Positions 1 through 7,532 are shown, numbered from the stretch's first letter. The stretch: DNA of 10,644 bases from Deltaproteobacteria bacterium (GCA_015233285.1 JADFYA010000096.1:1-10644); one strand, 5' to 3'. Numbers and translations are program-made. Notes: a model not told the origin generated them from the letters alone.

Positions 1-97
1 TTTGTCTTTTTTATTTTCTCCAAATTAGTCCTTATCGTTTTGATGTAGATGATCGCTCCGAGTGAATTGAAGATAATCGCGGAGTCGTTTGATCGTT

Positions 98-134
98 AAG
101 ATATACTATAAAGTAGAAAGTGTCAAGATATACT
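98..134 (-). promoter_or_regulatory. Putative leftward promoter with duplicated operator-like 10-mer
   Basis: On the minus strand a perfect -35 hexamer TTGACA (121-126) is followed after 17 bp by TATCTT (98-103), or after 15 bp by TATATC. The 10-mer AAGATATACT (plus-strand reading) occurs twice, at 98-107 and 125-134, so one copy covers the -10 region and the other abuts the -35. This arrangement is typical of a repressor-controlled promoter. An inverted repeat, AAAGTAGAAAGT (110-121) against ACTTTTTACTTT (132-143), overlaps it with one mismatch. No start codon follows before the window's left edge, so the gene served would lie outside. A purine-rich GGAG that could be a ribosome site lies near 17-20 on the minus strand. 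The promoter call is inference. Confidence 0.35.
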
Positions 135-195
135 TTTTACTTTGTCGATAATTATATTTTTATCGTTTTGTAACACCAGGTTATGTGTAAGATAG

Positions 196-224
196 AGCGT
201 ACCTCAGTCTCTCATCGAGGCGCT
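196..224 (-). terminator. Weak hairpin downstream of the DUF72 gene
   Basis: AGCG/CGCT and CCTC/GAGG can pair, with a two-base bulge and an 11-nt loop, starting 13 nt beyond the DUF72 stop codon. No T-tract follows on the minus strand. It is therefore at best a factor-dependent terminator or an RNA 3'-end structure. Confidence 0.2.
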
Positions 225-236
225 GGAATGATCCGG

Positions 237-977
237 TCAGGGCATGAGGATTAAATCTCTGAACATGACGGCGTCGGGCAAGGCCCCGCCTGCGGTGTTG
301 TTGAAGTAGGCATATAGTCGAATATGGGGGTGGTGGGAGAGGGTTTCCCGGACCCAGGCGGCTGGGTGATACAGACCGGCCTGGCCGTAGGTCCCCCGGT
401 AGCCCTTGGCCTGGCCGTGGAACCGGAGATAAATCATGCCGGCCAGAGTTAGTTGCACAGGCGTGGGGGCATCAACCGCATCGTGAATGCAGAAACCCAC
501 CTTGTGCTCGGCCAGCATCTGGTAAATGGTGTCATCATACCAAGACGGGTGTCGAAATTCGATCACGCTGGGGCTATCCAAGGGAATAGACGACAGAAAA
601 TCTTTTAATAAGGGGGCATCCCGTTTCATGGTGGGCGGCAACTGGAAAAGGACCGGGCCCAGGTGTTCTTTGAGATGTCCGGCCCGGTCGAAGAAGGTGA
701 CCACCGCGTCGTTCACATTGACTAGTTTCTTGATATGGGTGATGAAGCGGGAGGCTTTCAGGCTGAAGACGAATCCCGCCGGGGCCTTATCGCGCCATAC
801 CGCAAAGGTGCTCTCCCGGGGTAACCGATAGAACGGGTTATTGAGCTCCACCGTGTTGAAGTGTTTCACATAATGAGCCAGCCGGTCTTTCTTGGCCAGA
901 CCCACTGGATAGAAAACACCCTGCCAGACATCGTAATAGAACCCTGAGGTTCCGACAAAACGTACCTGCGAGGTCAT
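237..977 (-). CDS. DUF72 family protein (YecE-like TIM barrel)
   Basis: A 246-residue protein of the DUF72/YecE family, close to the usual family length of about 240. Recognisable blocks in order are the N-terminal GTSGFYYDVW (9-18), NTVELNNPFYRLP (41-53, matching the family's N-T-V-E-x-N-x-x-F-Y-R core), FSLKASRFITH (71-81), GPVLFQLPP (107-115), EFRHPSW (140-146), YLRFHG (183-188) and YFNNTAGGALPDA (224-236). These correspond to strand ends of a TIM barrel. The family's molecular function is not firmly established, and no signal peptide or membrane segment is visible, so it should be cytoplasmic. It lies 54 bp downstream of the small secreted-protein gene on the same strand and might be co-transcribed with it. 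No clear Shine-Dalgarno precedes the start. The start was chosen because family homology begins at residue 7. Confidence 0.9.
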   Translation of the reverse strand: MTSQVRFVGTSGFYYDVWQGVFYPVGLAKKDRLAHYVKHFNTVELNNPFYRLPRESTFAVWRDKAPAGFVFSLKASRFITHIKKLVNVNDAVVTFFDRAGHLKEHLGPVLFQLPPTMKRDAPLLKDFLSSIPLDSPSVIEFRHPSWYDDTIYQMLAEHKVGFCIHDAVDAPTPVQLTLAGMIYLRFHGQAKGYRGTYGQAGLYHPAAWVRETLSHHPHIRLYAYFNNTAGGALPDAVMFRDLILMP

Positions 978-1031
978 CGGATCATCTTATGGTTGAGACG
1001 CAAAATGAACTGGGCCCAGGTTAAGGAAGGC

Positions 1032-1379
1032 CTAATAATTTTCACAACAAACCCAGCAGGCCATGAATTCCGATTCATAGGGGTTGCTGGTGTCGGTGTT
1101 GATGAAATACTCACTTCCTTTCTTGGAGACCCGGCATTTTCTTCCGGTTCTAACTTCTTGCTCGCCTTCCGGTCGGCCGCATTCGAATTCTATGGTGTAG
1201 TCACCTTGTTTTTTTTCGTCCCCTTGAACCACTTTTTCTTCAAATTTGATGATCCCTTTGTTTTTGCCTTTTTTCTTCTCTCCTCCCTCATCTCCCTCGG
1301 TGTACGTTTGCGCAAAAGATACCATCGCCCAGATCAGGACGGCGAGGACCATGGTGGTTGTCACGAGGATTTTCTTCAT
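1032..1379 (-). CDS. Small secreted cysteine-containing protein of unknown function
   Basis: A 115-residue protein that I do not recognise. Residues 1-23 form a classical Sec signal peptide: MKK, then a hydrophobic stretch of about 15 residues, then S-F-A before a likely cleavage site at A23/Q24. The mature part is strongly charged. Residues 28-60 are rich in Lys, Glu and Gly, and the C-terminal half carries five cysteines: C67, C82, C108, C111 and C112. The final C-x-x-C-C lies four residues from the C-terminus and could form disulfides or bind a metal. AAAGGA lies seven bases upstream of the ATG, which supports this start and this strand over the overlapping plus-strand frame. The gene begins 41 bp from the edge of the MITE-like element, so its promoter may lie in or beside that insertion. 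Periplasmic or extracellular location is inferred; function is unknown. Confidence 0.65.
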   Translation of the reverse strand: MKKILVTTTMVLAVLIWAMVSFAQTYTEGDEGGEKKKGKNKGIIKFEEKVVQGDEKKQGDYTIEFECGRPEGEQEVRTGRKCRVSKKGSEYFINTDTSNPYESEFMACWVCCENY

Positions 1380-1420
1380 GGCAGGTTCCTTTCATGAGCG
1401 GTTAAATAATGAAGTAATAC

Positions 1421-1604
1421 AACCTGAGTTCGACGAGTTTCTTTAATTAAGTACCAGAAATATATCCGCAGATTTCGCAGATTAACGCAGATGGAAAAGA
1501 CCCAAAGATCTATTTTGGCCCTAATCTGCGCAAATCGGTGCAATCTGCGGATTGAATCATGGCCCTTGATGATAATCGCTTAGCATCCTCGTCGAACTCA
1601 GGTT
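1421..1604. mobile_element. MITE-like element with 17-bp perfect TIRs and target duplication
   Basis: AACCTGAGTTCGACGAG at 1421-1437 is the exact reverse complement of the bases at 1588-1604. The two arms bound a 184-bp non-coding segment. The 5-mer AATAC flanks both ends directly (1416-1420 and 1605-1609). The identity can be extended to the 7-mer TAATACA if the arms are trimmed by one base. Perfect terminal inverted repeats plus a short direct duplication is the signature of a transposed non-autonomous element. There is no room for a transposase, so any mobility would need one supplied in trans. The transposase family cannot be named from the sequence alone. Confidence 0.65.
1464..1552. repeat. 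Nested imperfect inverted repeat built of CGCAGAT units
   Basis: Two 29-bp arms, 1464-1492 and 1524-1552, match as reverse complements at 24 of 29 positions around a 31-nt centre. The left arm has three CGCAGAT units and the right arm has the complementary ATCTGCG at each end. The repeat is nearly concentric with the outer 17-bp arms (centres near 1508 and 1512.5), so the transcribed element could fold into one long hairpin. From memory, similar CGCAGATT-rich palindromes are scattered through many bacterial genomes. That is recollection, not a search result. Confidence 0.7.
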
Positions 1605-1701
1605 AATACAGGTTATTCGGATGACGTCCTGATAATATCATTAAGAAACATGCGGGACAACTGACCGGAAAATAAGATTATCCGGAGGAAGCCGGGCCGC
1701 G

Positions 1702-3888
1702 CTAACTGCATCGGGAATAGCCACAAGAGCGGCAGGATAGGCACCCGCCCTCATGCTCAACTTTACACCCACAATCCGGGCAGAAATTGGGCAGATCGTC
1801 GGAATCTTCGATATCGGAGTTGACATAACTCTTCAGTACCTTGGCGATGGCATCGGAACAAGACAGCACCTGTTGGCCATTGTTCCAGGTGGGGGAAGGG
1901 CACCGGATATTTAAGAGTTGTTTCAGAACAGCATCAACCTGGACCCCAGAGCGCAAGGCCAGTGAAATGAGCCGCCCGGTGGCCTCAATCTGGGAAGCGG
2001 AACAGCCGCCGGTTTTGCCCATCTGGGCGAAGACCTCGCAAACGCCGTAGTCATCAGTGTTGACCGTGACGTATAGTTTGCCGCACCCGGTGATGATGCG
2101 CTCCGTGGCGCCTCGGGTCCGGACCGGTCGGGCGCGCGGGGTAATCGAATCTTCCGCTTTGCGGTCGCCGATATTGAGGACCTGGTGGGGCCTGGAGCCA
2201 TAGCGATATATGGTTACGCCTTTGCATCCGGAGCGGTGGGCCATAAAAAATGCCTTTTCCACATCCTCTAAAGTGGCCGCAGCCGGGAAATTGATCGTTT
2301 TTGACACGGCATTATCCGTATGCTTTTGAAATGCCGCTTGAATCTTGATATGCCATTCCGGGCTGACATCATGGGAAGTGACAAACACCCGTTTGATTTC
2401 GTCTGGTATCCCGGCCAAGTTTCTGATGGAGCCAGACCGGGCGATATTTTCCATCAATTCTTGAGAATAAAACCCCATCTGATTGGCTCGCTGGGCAAAT
2501 TGGGGATTGACCTCCAGGAGCCGGTCATCGTCCAATACCCGGCGGAAAAAGCTGATGGCGAACAATGGTTCTATGCCGCTGGAACATCCGGCAATGATGC
2601 TGATGGTCCCGGTCGGGGCAATGGTGGTAGTGGTGGCGTTGCGCATATATTCGAAGCCGTTACGGGGATGGGTGCTCCCCTGAAAAGCCGGAAAATTGCC
2701 CCGGATGCGTCCCAACTCGGCTGAAGCCTGACGCGCCTGGGCGGACATAAATCCCATTATCTCGCCGGATATCTTAGCCGCCTGGTCTGAGTCGTAAGGG
2801 ATACCCAGTTGGATGAGCATGTCGGCAAAGCCCATCACCCCGAGACCGATTTTGCGCGTTTCTTTGGTCATCTTTTCGATTTGGGGAAGGGGGAATTGAT
2901 TCACGTCGATGACGTTGTCTAAAAAATGGACGGCCGTTTTGATCGTCTCTTCCAGCCGGGGATAGTCGATCCGACCTGTCGGTGTGACCATCCCGGCCAG
3001 GTTGATCGAACCCAGATTGCAGGATTCATAGGGCAACAAAGGTTGCTCGCCACAGGGATTGGTGGCCTCGATCTCACCCAACTGGGGGGTGAAGTTTTTT
3101 CGGTTCACCGTATCAACGAAGACTACGCCCGGTTCACCGGTTTCCCACGCGGCGCTGACCAGATGGTTAAATATTTCTACCGCCGGCAGGGCCTTGACCA
3201 CAGCTTTTGTCCTAGGGCTAACCAGCTCAAAGGAAGCGCCTTTGTGGACTGCATCCATGAACTCATCGGTAATCAAGACCGAGAGATTGAAATTGTTGAG
3301 CCGGTCGGTGGATGATTTGGCATGGATAAAGTCTAGGATATTCGGATGATCGACCCGGAGCAGGCCGATGTTGGCGCCCCGTCGGGTGCCCCCTTGCTTG
3401 ATCGTCTCGGTGGCCACATCAAACACGGTCATGAAGGATATAGGGCCGCTGGAGATGCCGGTGGTTGATTTGACCGGGTCACTTTTGGGCCGGATGCGGG
3501 AAAAGGAAAAACCGGTGCCTCCGCCGCTTTTGTGGATGATGGCCGTATTCTTGATGGCTTCGAAAATGCTGTCGATGGAATCGTCCACCGGCAAGACGAA
3601 GCAGGCGGATAACTGGCCCAAAGCCCGGCCGGCATTCATTAAGGTGGGCGAGTTGGGGATGAACACCAGATCGGTCATCAGATTATAAAATTTTTCCGTG
3701 ACGGCGCCCACATCGGCTTTGGGATCATAAAGGCTGTCTGCTTGAGCCACGGTCTGGGCTACCCGGAGGAACATATCTTCCGGATCTTCCATGGCCCGGC
3801 CATGCTCATCCTTCTTGAGATAGCGCCTTTCCAACACCACCCTGGCGTTAGCTGTCAGTTGAACTTTTTTTGATTTCAGATCATTCAT
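1702..3888 (-). CDS. nrdJ: Adenosylcobalamin-dependent ribonucleotide reductase (class II)
   Basis: A 728-residue cytoplasmic enzyme that reduces ribonucleotides to deoxyribonucleotides using adenosylcobalamin, so it does not need oxygen or an activase. N277-P-C279-G-E281 is the family's N-x-C-x-E active site, with C279 as the thiyl radical and N277 and E281 as catalytic partners. C96 (in SACFVLP) and C290 (in ESCNLGSIN) match the redox cysteine pair. The loop [15 protein letters not shown] (120-134) and the [16 protein letters not shown] segment (419-434) are typical of the barrel. The C-terminus (703-727) holds C703/C706 and C719/C722 plus extra cysteines, a zinc-ribbon/redox tail seen in many NrdJ proteins. 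No ATP-cone is apparent at the N-terminus, so overall activity regulation by ATP/dATP is probably absent. The ATG overlaps the ogt stop (ATGAATGA), which indicates translational coupling. No good Shine-Dalgarno is visible because a heptamer repeat occupies that position. Confidence 0.96.
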   Translation of the reverse strand: MNDLKSKKVQLTANARVVLERRYLKKDEHGRAMEDPEDMFLRVAQTVAQADSLYDPKADVGAVTEKFYNLMTDLVFIPNSPTLMNAGRALGQLSACFVLPVDDSIDSIFEAIKNTAIIHKSGGGTGFSFSRIRPKSDPVKSTTGISSGPISFMTVFDVATETIKQGGTRRGANIGLLRVDHPNILDFIHAKSSTDRLNNFNLSVLITDEFMDAVHKGASFELVSPRTKAVVKALPAVEIFNHLVSAAWETGEPGVVFVDTVNRKNFTPQLGEIEATNPCGEQPLLPYESCNLGSINLAGMVTPTGRIDYPRLEETIKTAVHFLDNVIDVNQFPLPQIEKMTKETRKIGLGVMGFADMLIQLGIPYDSDQAAKISGEIMGFMSAQARQASAELGRIRGNFPAFQGSTHPRNGFEYMRNATTTTIAPTGTISIIAGCSSGIEPLFAISFFRRVLDDDRLLEVNPQFAQRANQMGFYSQELMENIARSGSIRNLAGIPDEIKRVFVTSHDVSPEWHIKIQAAFQKHTDNAVSKTINFPAAATLEDVEKAFFMAHRSGCKGVTIYRYGSRPHQVLNIGDRKAEDSITPRARPVRTRGATERIITGCGKLYVTVNTDDYGVCEVFAQMGKTGGCSASQIEATGRLISLALRSGVQVDAVLKQLLNIRCPSPTWNNGQQVLSCSDAIAKVLKSYVNSDIEDSDDLPNFCPDCGCKVEHEGGCLSCRSCGYSRCS

Positions 3889-4477
3889 TTCTGGTTGCTC
3901 GTTTCTGGTTGCTTGTTTCTGGTTCCTTGTTGCTCGTCACTCCTTCTAAGGCCAGCAAAGCTTTTTTAATCTCCAGGCCGCCGGCGTAACCGGTCAGGGT
4001 GCCGTTGGCCCCGATAACGCGGTGGCAAGGGACGACAATCGGCACCGGATTAACCCGATTGGCCTGGCCGACGGCCCGGAAGGCTTGGGGTTGACCACAA
4101 ACCGCGGCCACCTGCCGGTAGGACCAGGTTTCTCCGTAGGGTATGGTGGTCAGGGCCCGCCAGACCCGCTTCTGGAAGGCGGTTCCGGTGACAGCCAAAG
4201 CAATCTCGAACACTCGCCTTTGCCTGGAAAAATATTCGGTGAGTTGCCGCCTGATGTCATCGTGTCTGGGCCCGGCTGGATGAATCGCCGGAGCCCCGGG
4301 AGATTTATTTAATTTATCGGTAAATTCATCCCACCCGGATGCGTCCAGACTGATCTCGCATATTCCCTGGTCGGTGGAACCGATGAAGATTCGGCCAATG
4401 GGAGTGTCCAGGGTGGAATGGTAGACTGAGGGGGGATGAGATATCATAGTCTGAATTCGTTCTCCGTCTTGATTCAT
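3881..4477 (-). CDS. ogt: Methylated-DNA-[protein]-cysteine S-methyltransferase
   Basis: A 198-residue suicide DNA repair protein that moves alkyl groups from O6-alkylguanine (and O4-alkylthymine) to its own cysteine. The acceptor is C151 in PCHRVIG (150-156). The DNA-binding helix appears as [12 protein letters not shown] (133-144), with the 'arginine finger' region before it. Residues 20-90 form the poorly conserved N-terminal domain. The family normally stops shortly after the ALLALEG helix (173-179). Here about 19 further polar residues (180-198) follow with a seven-residue period, and these are encoded by a heptanucleotide repeat array. The stop codon overlaps the nrdJ start by 8 bp, so the two form one transcription unit. 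The start is uncertain: neither the ATG at 4477 nor the in-frame ATG at 4447 has a well-placed ribosome site, although GGAGAA lies about 12 bases before the latter. Confidence 0.93.
   Translation of the reverse strand: MNQDGERIQTMISHPPSVYHSTLDTPIGRIFIGSTDQGICEISLDASGWDEFTDKLNKSPGAPAIHPAGPRHDDIRRQLTEYFSRQRRVFEIALAVTGTAFQKRVWRALTTIPYGETWSYRQVAAVCGQPQAFRAVGQANRVNPVPIVVPCHRVIGANGTLTGYAGGLEIKKALLALEGVTSNKEPETSNQKRATRNE
3894..3942. repeat. Degenerate heptamer array, seven GTTNCTN units, inside the ogt 3' end
   Basis: Read on the plus strand, seven consecutive 7-mers start at 3894, 3901, 3908, 3915, 3922, 3929 and 3936: GTTGCTC, GTTTCTG, GTTGCTT, GTTTCTG, GTTCCTT, GTTGCTC, GTCACTC. An eighth variant (ATTTCTG, 3887-3893) runs into the nrdJ start codon. 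The array is translated as the Ogt tail and replaces the expected ribosome-binding region of nrdJ. Confidence 0.75.
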
Positions 4478-4832
4478 TTGGTTCTGTCTGATCGAGGCCG
4501 GCCTGGTCTCACGGCCAGTCCGAACAACAGAGACACAATCATTCGGACCGGTTGATCAAACGGGTTTAAAAGGAAAATATGATACCAGAAAAGTGGCGGG
4601 ATGGCAACTTCGGATTCGTCAGTCCGGGATTAATGATTGATAGTTGTGGAAGTTGGATGATCAGTATAGGAGGGGAAGAAAGAGATCGTCGTCGGCCGAT
4701 CCTCAGCCGCGGCTTTCGGATAGAGAGATATGTTGGTAGATCCTATTCGCCACGTTGTCTATGACCCCGGGACGAATAGGCTGTTGCTCCCTTTGCCGAG
4801 TGCTGAAAATCGACCGCCGACCAATTAATGAC
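4478..4832. other. Intergenic region with two inverted repeats and one doubtful small ORF
   Basis: This lies between the start of ogt and the stop of the beta-oxidation fusion. GTCCGAA (4518-4524) pairs with TTCGGAC (4542-4548) over a 17-nt loop, 30-40 bp upstream of ogt, and could be an operator or leader hairpin. CCTATTCG (4742-4749) pairs perfectly with CGAATAGG (4773-4780), about 50 nt past the fusion gene's stop, without a T-tract. A plus-strand frame of 61 codons (4579-4764) has AAAAGGA four bases before its ATG. Its product (MIPEKWRDGN...) has no recognisable domain, so I do not call it a gene. No cobalamin-riboswitch signature was seen. Confidence 0.5.
4742..4780 (-). terminator. Hairpin past the end of the beta-oxidation fusion gene
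   Basis: A perfect 8-bp stem (CCTATTCG/CGAATAGG) with a 23-nt loop starts 52 nt downstream of the stop codon on the minus strand. It lacks the T-run of an intrinsic terminator, so it is either a 3'-end stabiliser or unrelated. Confidence 0.25.
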
Positions 4833-6881
4833 CTATTTACCCGTGAAGCTGGGTTTTTTTCGGCCGACCGTAGACAATCCTTCAAACGCGTCGGCGGTGG
4901 AGAAGATATATTTCATATTATCCAGTTCCAGTTGGAGGCGCTGCTTCAGGTCGGGGAGTTTCATCCCGTCATCGATTATCTGAACCACCTTTTGGACGGC
5001 CAGCGGGGCTTTGAAGGATACGCCCTTGGCTAGCTTGGCCGCGACTTCGTCTCCTGGGTCCAATCCTTGACCGGTTAACATTTTATCTATATTGGCATCT
5101 GAAAATAATTCTTTCATCCGGGCGAACCTGGGCGGGAGGGTAACCGGGCCGCGATTCTGCTTGGTCACCACGTTTTTGGCCGTGGCCAATTCCTTGATCT
5201 TAACGTCTAGCTCCGCCGGTGCGCAAAGATACTCTACCAATCCGATATCATAGGCCGATTTCGCGTCCAACACCTGCCCGGTCAGGACCAGATATCTGGC
5301 CAACTCCGGACCGAGATACCAGGCGGTGCGTTGCGTTCCACCCAGGCCGGGAAAAATGCCGATGCCCGTTTCCGGGAAACCCAGGCTGCCATTCGGTGTG
5401 GCCACGATGATATCCGCGGCCAGAGCCAGCTCTGATCCTCCACCTAACGACAAGCCATCGAGTTTGACTATGACCCGTTTTTTAGAATCATCAAGCTTGT
5501 TCAAGACTTGTTGACCATGGGCGGCAAAAGTTACGATGTCGTCAACCCGGTTGTTTTTGATATTCTTAACGAAAAATGAAATATCCGCCCCAGCCACAAA
5601 GGCTTTACCCGCGCCCTGGAGGACAATCGCGGCGACCTGGGCATTGGCTTCCGCCGCGTCCACCGCCTGTTCCAGTTGGTTGATCACCGTGGGGTTCAAG
5701 GCATTCATGGCCTCGGGCCGATTGATGGTGATTACGGCCAGGGGGCCGTCGATGGTCAGGTCAACGTATTTGAGATCCCAGGCCTGCTTCTTCTGATACT
5801 GATCCACCAATGCCTGGGGCACGGTGATGTCGTCATACAGTTTGCACAGGTCGGCCACCACCTGGTAAGATTTGTCAATACCAAGCTTGTTCATCAATTC
5901 AAACGGTCCCAGGGCCCACCTCAACCCCACCTTGGCCCCGATATCAATATCGGCCAGGCCGGCCACGTTCTCTTCCAACATCTTGACCGCGACATAAAAT
6001 ACCACGCCGATTAATCGGTCGGACACCTGGTCAAAGGCGGCTTCCTGCGGGGTACCCGCCAGGTCCCACTTCTGATTGGCGTCAATCAATGGTTTCAACT
6101 TGGCGGCCGGAGCGTAGAACGGCCCCAGTTTGGCGGCCAGAGACAGGGCCGCGTGGTAGGTTATGGGTGGGCCGGTGACATTCATGAGTTCAAACGGACC
6201 CATCCCGATGCGCAGGGATTTTTTGGCTGCGGCTTCAATGGTCGGGATGTCGGCTCCGCCGGATTCGAGGATGCGGACGGCTTCATTCAACAAGGGGACA
6301 AAGAAGCGGTTTACCGCGAAGCCGGGGGCGTCAGCTACTTTGATGGCCGTTTTACTAATGATGCTGGAGAAGCTTTGGGCTATGGTCATAGTCTCTGGAG
6401 ACGTCTGTTTCCCTGGGATGATCTCCAGCAACCGGTTTTTGGCCGGGTGATAAAAGAAATGCAACCCGACGAACCGGTCTGGTCGGCTGGTCGCCCCGGA
6501 CAGGTCGTCAACCAGAAATGATGAAGTATTCGTGCCCAGGATACAGCCTGGCTTGCAGATGCCGTCGAGGTCGGCAAACAGTTTTTTCTTGATCTCCATG
6601 TCTTCAAAGATGGCTTCCACCACCAGATCTGCATCGGCTAAGTCTTTTAGACTGGTGCTGCCCTTGACTCGACCCAGCACGGTTTCCATGCCCTCGGGGG
6701 AGATGATCTTGCGCTCTACCCCTTCTTGAAGCATGTTCTTAATGTTGGTCAGACCTCGCTGGACAAATTCCTCCGAGGTGTCAACCAGCATCACGTCCAG
6801 GTTTGACTGGGCTATTTTTTGGGCAATGCCTGAGCCCATGTTGCCGGCGCCGACCACGCCGATTTTTTTCAGTGTTGACAT
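4833..6881 (-). CDS. 3-hydroxyacyl-CoA dehydrogenase/enoyl-CoA hydratase fusion
   Basis: A bifunctional beta-oxidation enzyme that hydrates enoyl-CoA and oxidises the resulting 3-hydroxyacyl-CoA with NAD+. Residue numbers here count from the upstream ATG (6884). GAGNMG (12-17) is the NAD-binding loop. H142 in LHFF, E154, the serine pair S121/S122 and N192 in GFAVNR match the dehydrogenase active site. Two copies of the dehydrogenase C-terminal domain follow, each with GPFELMN (229-235 and 326-332). The crotonase domain spans about 375-683, with the oxyanion motif AGADI (431-435) and both catalytic glutamates, E485 in GGGSELA and E505 in FPET. The domain order is the reverse of FadB/FadJ. GGAGG lies five bases before the second of two adjacent ATGs but only two before the first, so the start at 6881 is preferred (682 aa). 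The gene stands alone, with a heptamer array 26 bp upstream of its start. Substrate chain length cannot be read from the sequence. Confidence 0.93.
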   Translation of the reverse strand: MSTLKKIGVVGAGNMGSGIAQKIAQSNLDVMLVDTSEEFVQRGLTNIKNMLQEGVERKIISPEGMETVLGRVKGSTSLKDLADADLVVEAIFEDMEIKKKLFADLDGICKPGCILGTNTSSFLVDDLSGATSRPDRFVGLHFFYHPAKNRLLEIIPGKQTSPETMTIAQSFSSIISKTAIKVADAPGFAVNRFFVPLLNEAVRILESGGADIPTIEAAAKKSLRIGMGPFELMNVTGPPITYHAALSLAAKLGPFYAPAAKLKPLIDANQKWDLAGTPQEAAFDQVSDRLIGVVFYVAVKMLEENVAGLADIDIGAKVGLRWALGPFELMNKLGIDKSYQVVADLCKLYDDITVPQALVDQYQKKQAWDLKYVDLTIDGPLAVITINRPEAMNALNPTVINQLEQAVDAAEANAQVAAIVLQGAGKAFVAGADISFFVKNIKNNRVDDIVTFAAHGQQVLNKLDDSKKRVIVKLDGLSLGGGSELALAADIIVATPNGSLGFPETGIGIFPGLGGTQRTAWYLGPELARYLVLTGQVLDAKSAYDIGLVEYLCAPAELDVKIKELATAKNVVTKQNRGPVTLPPRFARMKELFSDANIDKMLTGQGLDPGDEVAAKLAKGVSFKAPLAVQKVVQIIDDGMKLPDLKQRLQLELDNMKYIFSTADAFEGLSTVGRKKPSFTGK

Positions 6882-6909
6882 CATATCCTCCGTCGCCAGA
6901 AAATGGGGT

Positions 6910-6958
6910 GTTGCGGGTTACGGGTTACGTGTTGCGAGTTTCGTGTTGCGGGTTGCGA
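6910..6958. repeat. Heptamer array, seven GTTNCGN units
   Basis: Seven consecutive 7-mers, starting at 6910 and every 7 bases after, read GTTGCGG, GTTACGG, GTTACGT, GTTGCGA, GTTTCGT, GTTGCGG and GTTGCGA. The array lies 26 bp upstream of the beta-oxidation gene's start codon, in what should be its leader or promoter. Single inverted units (CCGCAAC) occur nearby at 7011-7017 and at 7913-7919. Confidence 0.85.
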
Positions 6959-7264
6959 GGTTCAAGCCCTGAGAGATGGATAGATTGCCGGGTGGTTAGT
7001 CTGGATAGGTCCGCAACTCGTGAGACAAAACCGCTATAATGTAGCCACACGCAACTATGCCTATCAGACTAGTTAGCGTAAGGTCAAGGTTTTTTTTTAA
7101 TGTTGGTCCCGGCGCGTCGATTTTTGTTTAGTCCAGGATCGGGCTGCTGAGAATGTATTGATCGGATGTCACCTGGATGTAACAATGATCAAACGTAACT
7201 GAAGAAAAAAGTGAGGCAAACCGTGAACGCCTGGGCCCAATCCGATCCAACCGAATGTTTTTAC

Positions 7265-7293
7265 TTGCCAGGTTCTGAAGGTTAGGTTATGGT
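7265..7293 (+). promoter_or_regulatory. Candidate promoter for the RRM gene
   Basis: TTGCCA (7265-7270) is followed after 17 bp by TATGGT (7288-7293), a plausible but imperfect sigma-70 pair. It would give an unusually long leader of about 240 nt before the RRM start codon. It is not supported by anything beyond hexamer match and spacing. Confidence 0.2.
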
Positions 7294-7523
7294 AAGGGTC
7301 AACCTTAGTGTCCAGTAATTAAGCTCCAATTAACGGCCTCATCCGTGGCGGTGGGGCCGCTTCTATTCACATCGCGCTAAAGGCGCGACCCAACACCCTG
7401 GTGAGTTCATTTTTTCTCAACGGGCCTCTTGCGTTTAATGGTGAGTGTCGGCTAGACCGGGCTGAATTGCGATCTTGCAGTTGCCTTGATAACCCATTGT
7501 TGGACCATGAGAAGTCCAAACTT

Positions 7524-7532
7524 AAAGGAGGT
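7524..7532 (+). promoter_or_regulatory. Strong ribosome-binding site fixing the RRM start
   Basis: AAAGGAGGT ends five to six bases before the ATG at 7537, a near-perfect Shine-Dalgarno. It rules out the in-frame upstream ATG at 7486, which has none. Confidence 0.85.

Larger units (their letters stand above)
1380..1701. other. Intergenic region mostly occupied by a MITE-like insertion
   Basis: This 322-bp stretch between the nrdJ stop and the small secreted-protein gene holds no convincing coding sequence. About 184 bp of it is the inverted-repeat element described separately. The remainder (1605-1701) shows no strong hairpin with a T-tract, so no intrinsic terminator for nrdJ is apparent. 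Confidence 0.6.

Noticed and set aside
1010..1019. CTGGGCCCAG palindrome between the DUF72 and small secreted-protein genes
   Set aside because: Only 10 bp with no loop and no T-tract; such short palindromes are expected by chance in GC-rich DNA.
993..1397. Plus-strand open frame of 134 codons overlapping the small secreted-protein gene
   Set aside because: No recognisable domain, and its phenylalanine-rich content is the antisense of a Lys/Glu-rich protein. The minus-strand frame has both a signal peptide and a ribosome site.
2320..2724. Plus-strand frame of 134 codons inside nrdJ
   Set aside because: It lies fully within a strongly conserved reading frame and shows no domain of its own.
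4478..4600. Cobalamin riboswitch upstream of the ogt-nrdJ unit
   Set aside because: Expected because the reductase uses B12, but no B12-box-like conserved core was found.
4579..4764. Possible 61-codon plus-strand gene with AAAAGGA before its ATG
   Set aside because: The product resembles nothing known, and the ribosome-site match alone is weak evidence in a 355-bp gap. Kept only as a note.
7034..7039. Perfect TATAAT as a plus-strand promoter
   Set aside because: No acceptable -35 hexamer occurs 16-18 bp upstream, and it is about 500 bp from the RRM start.
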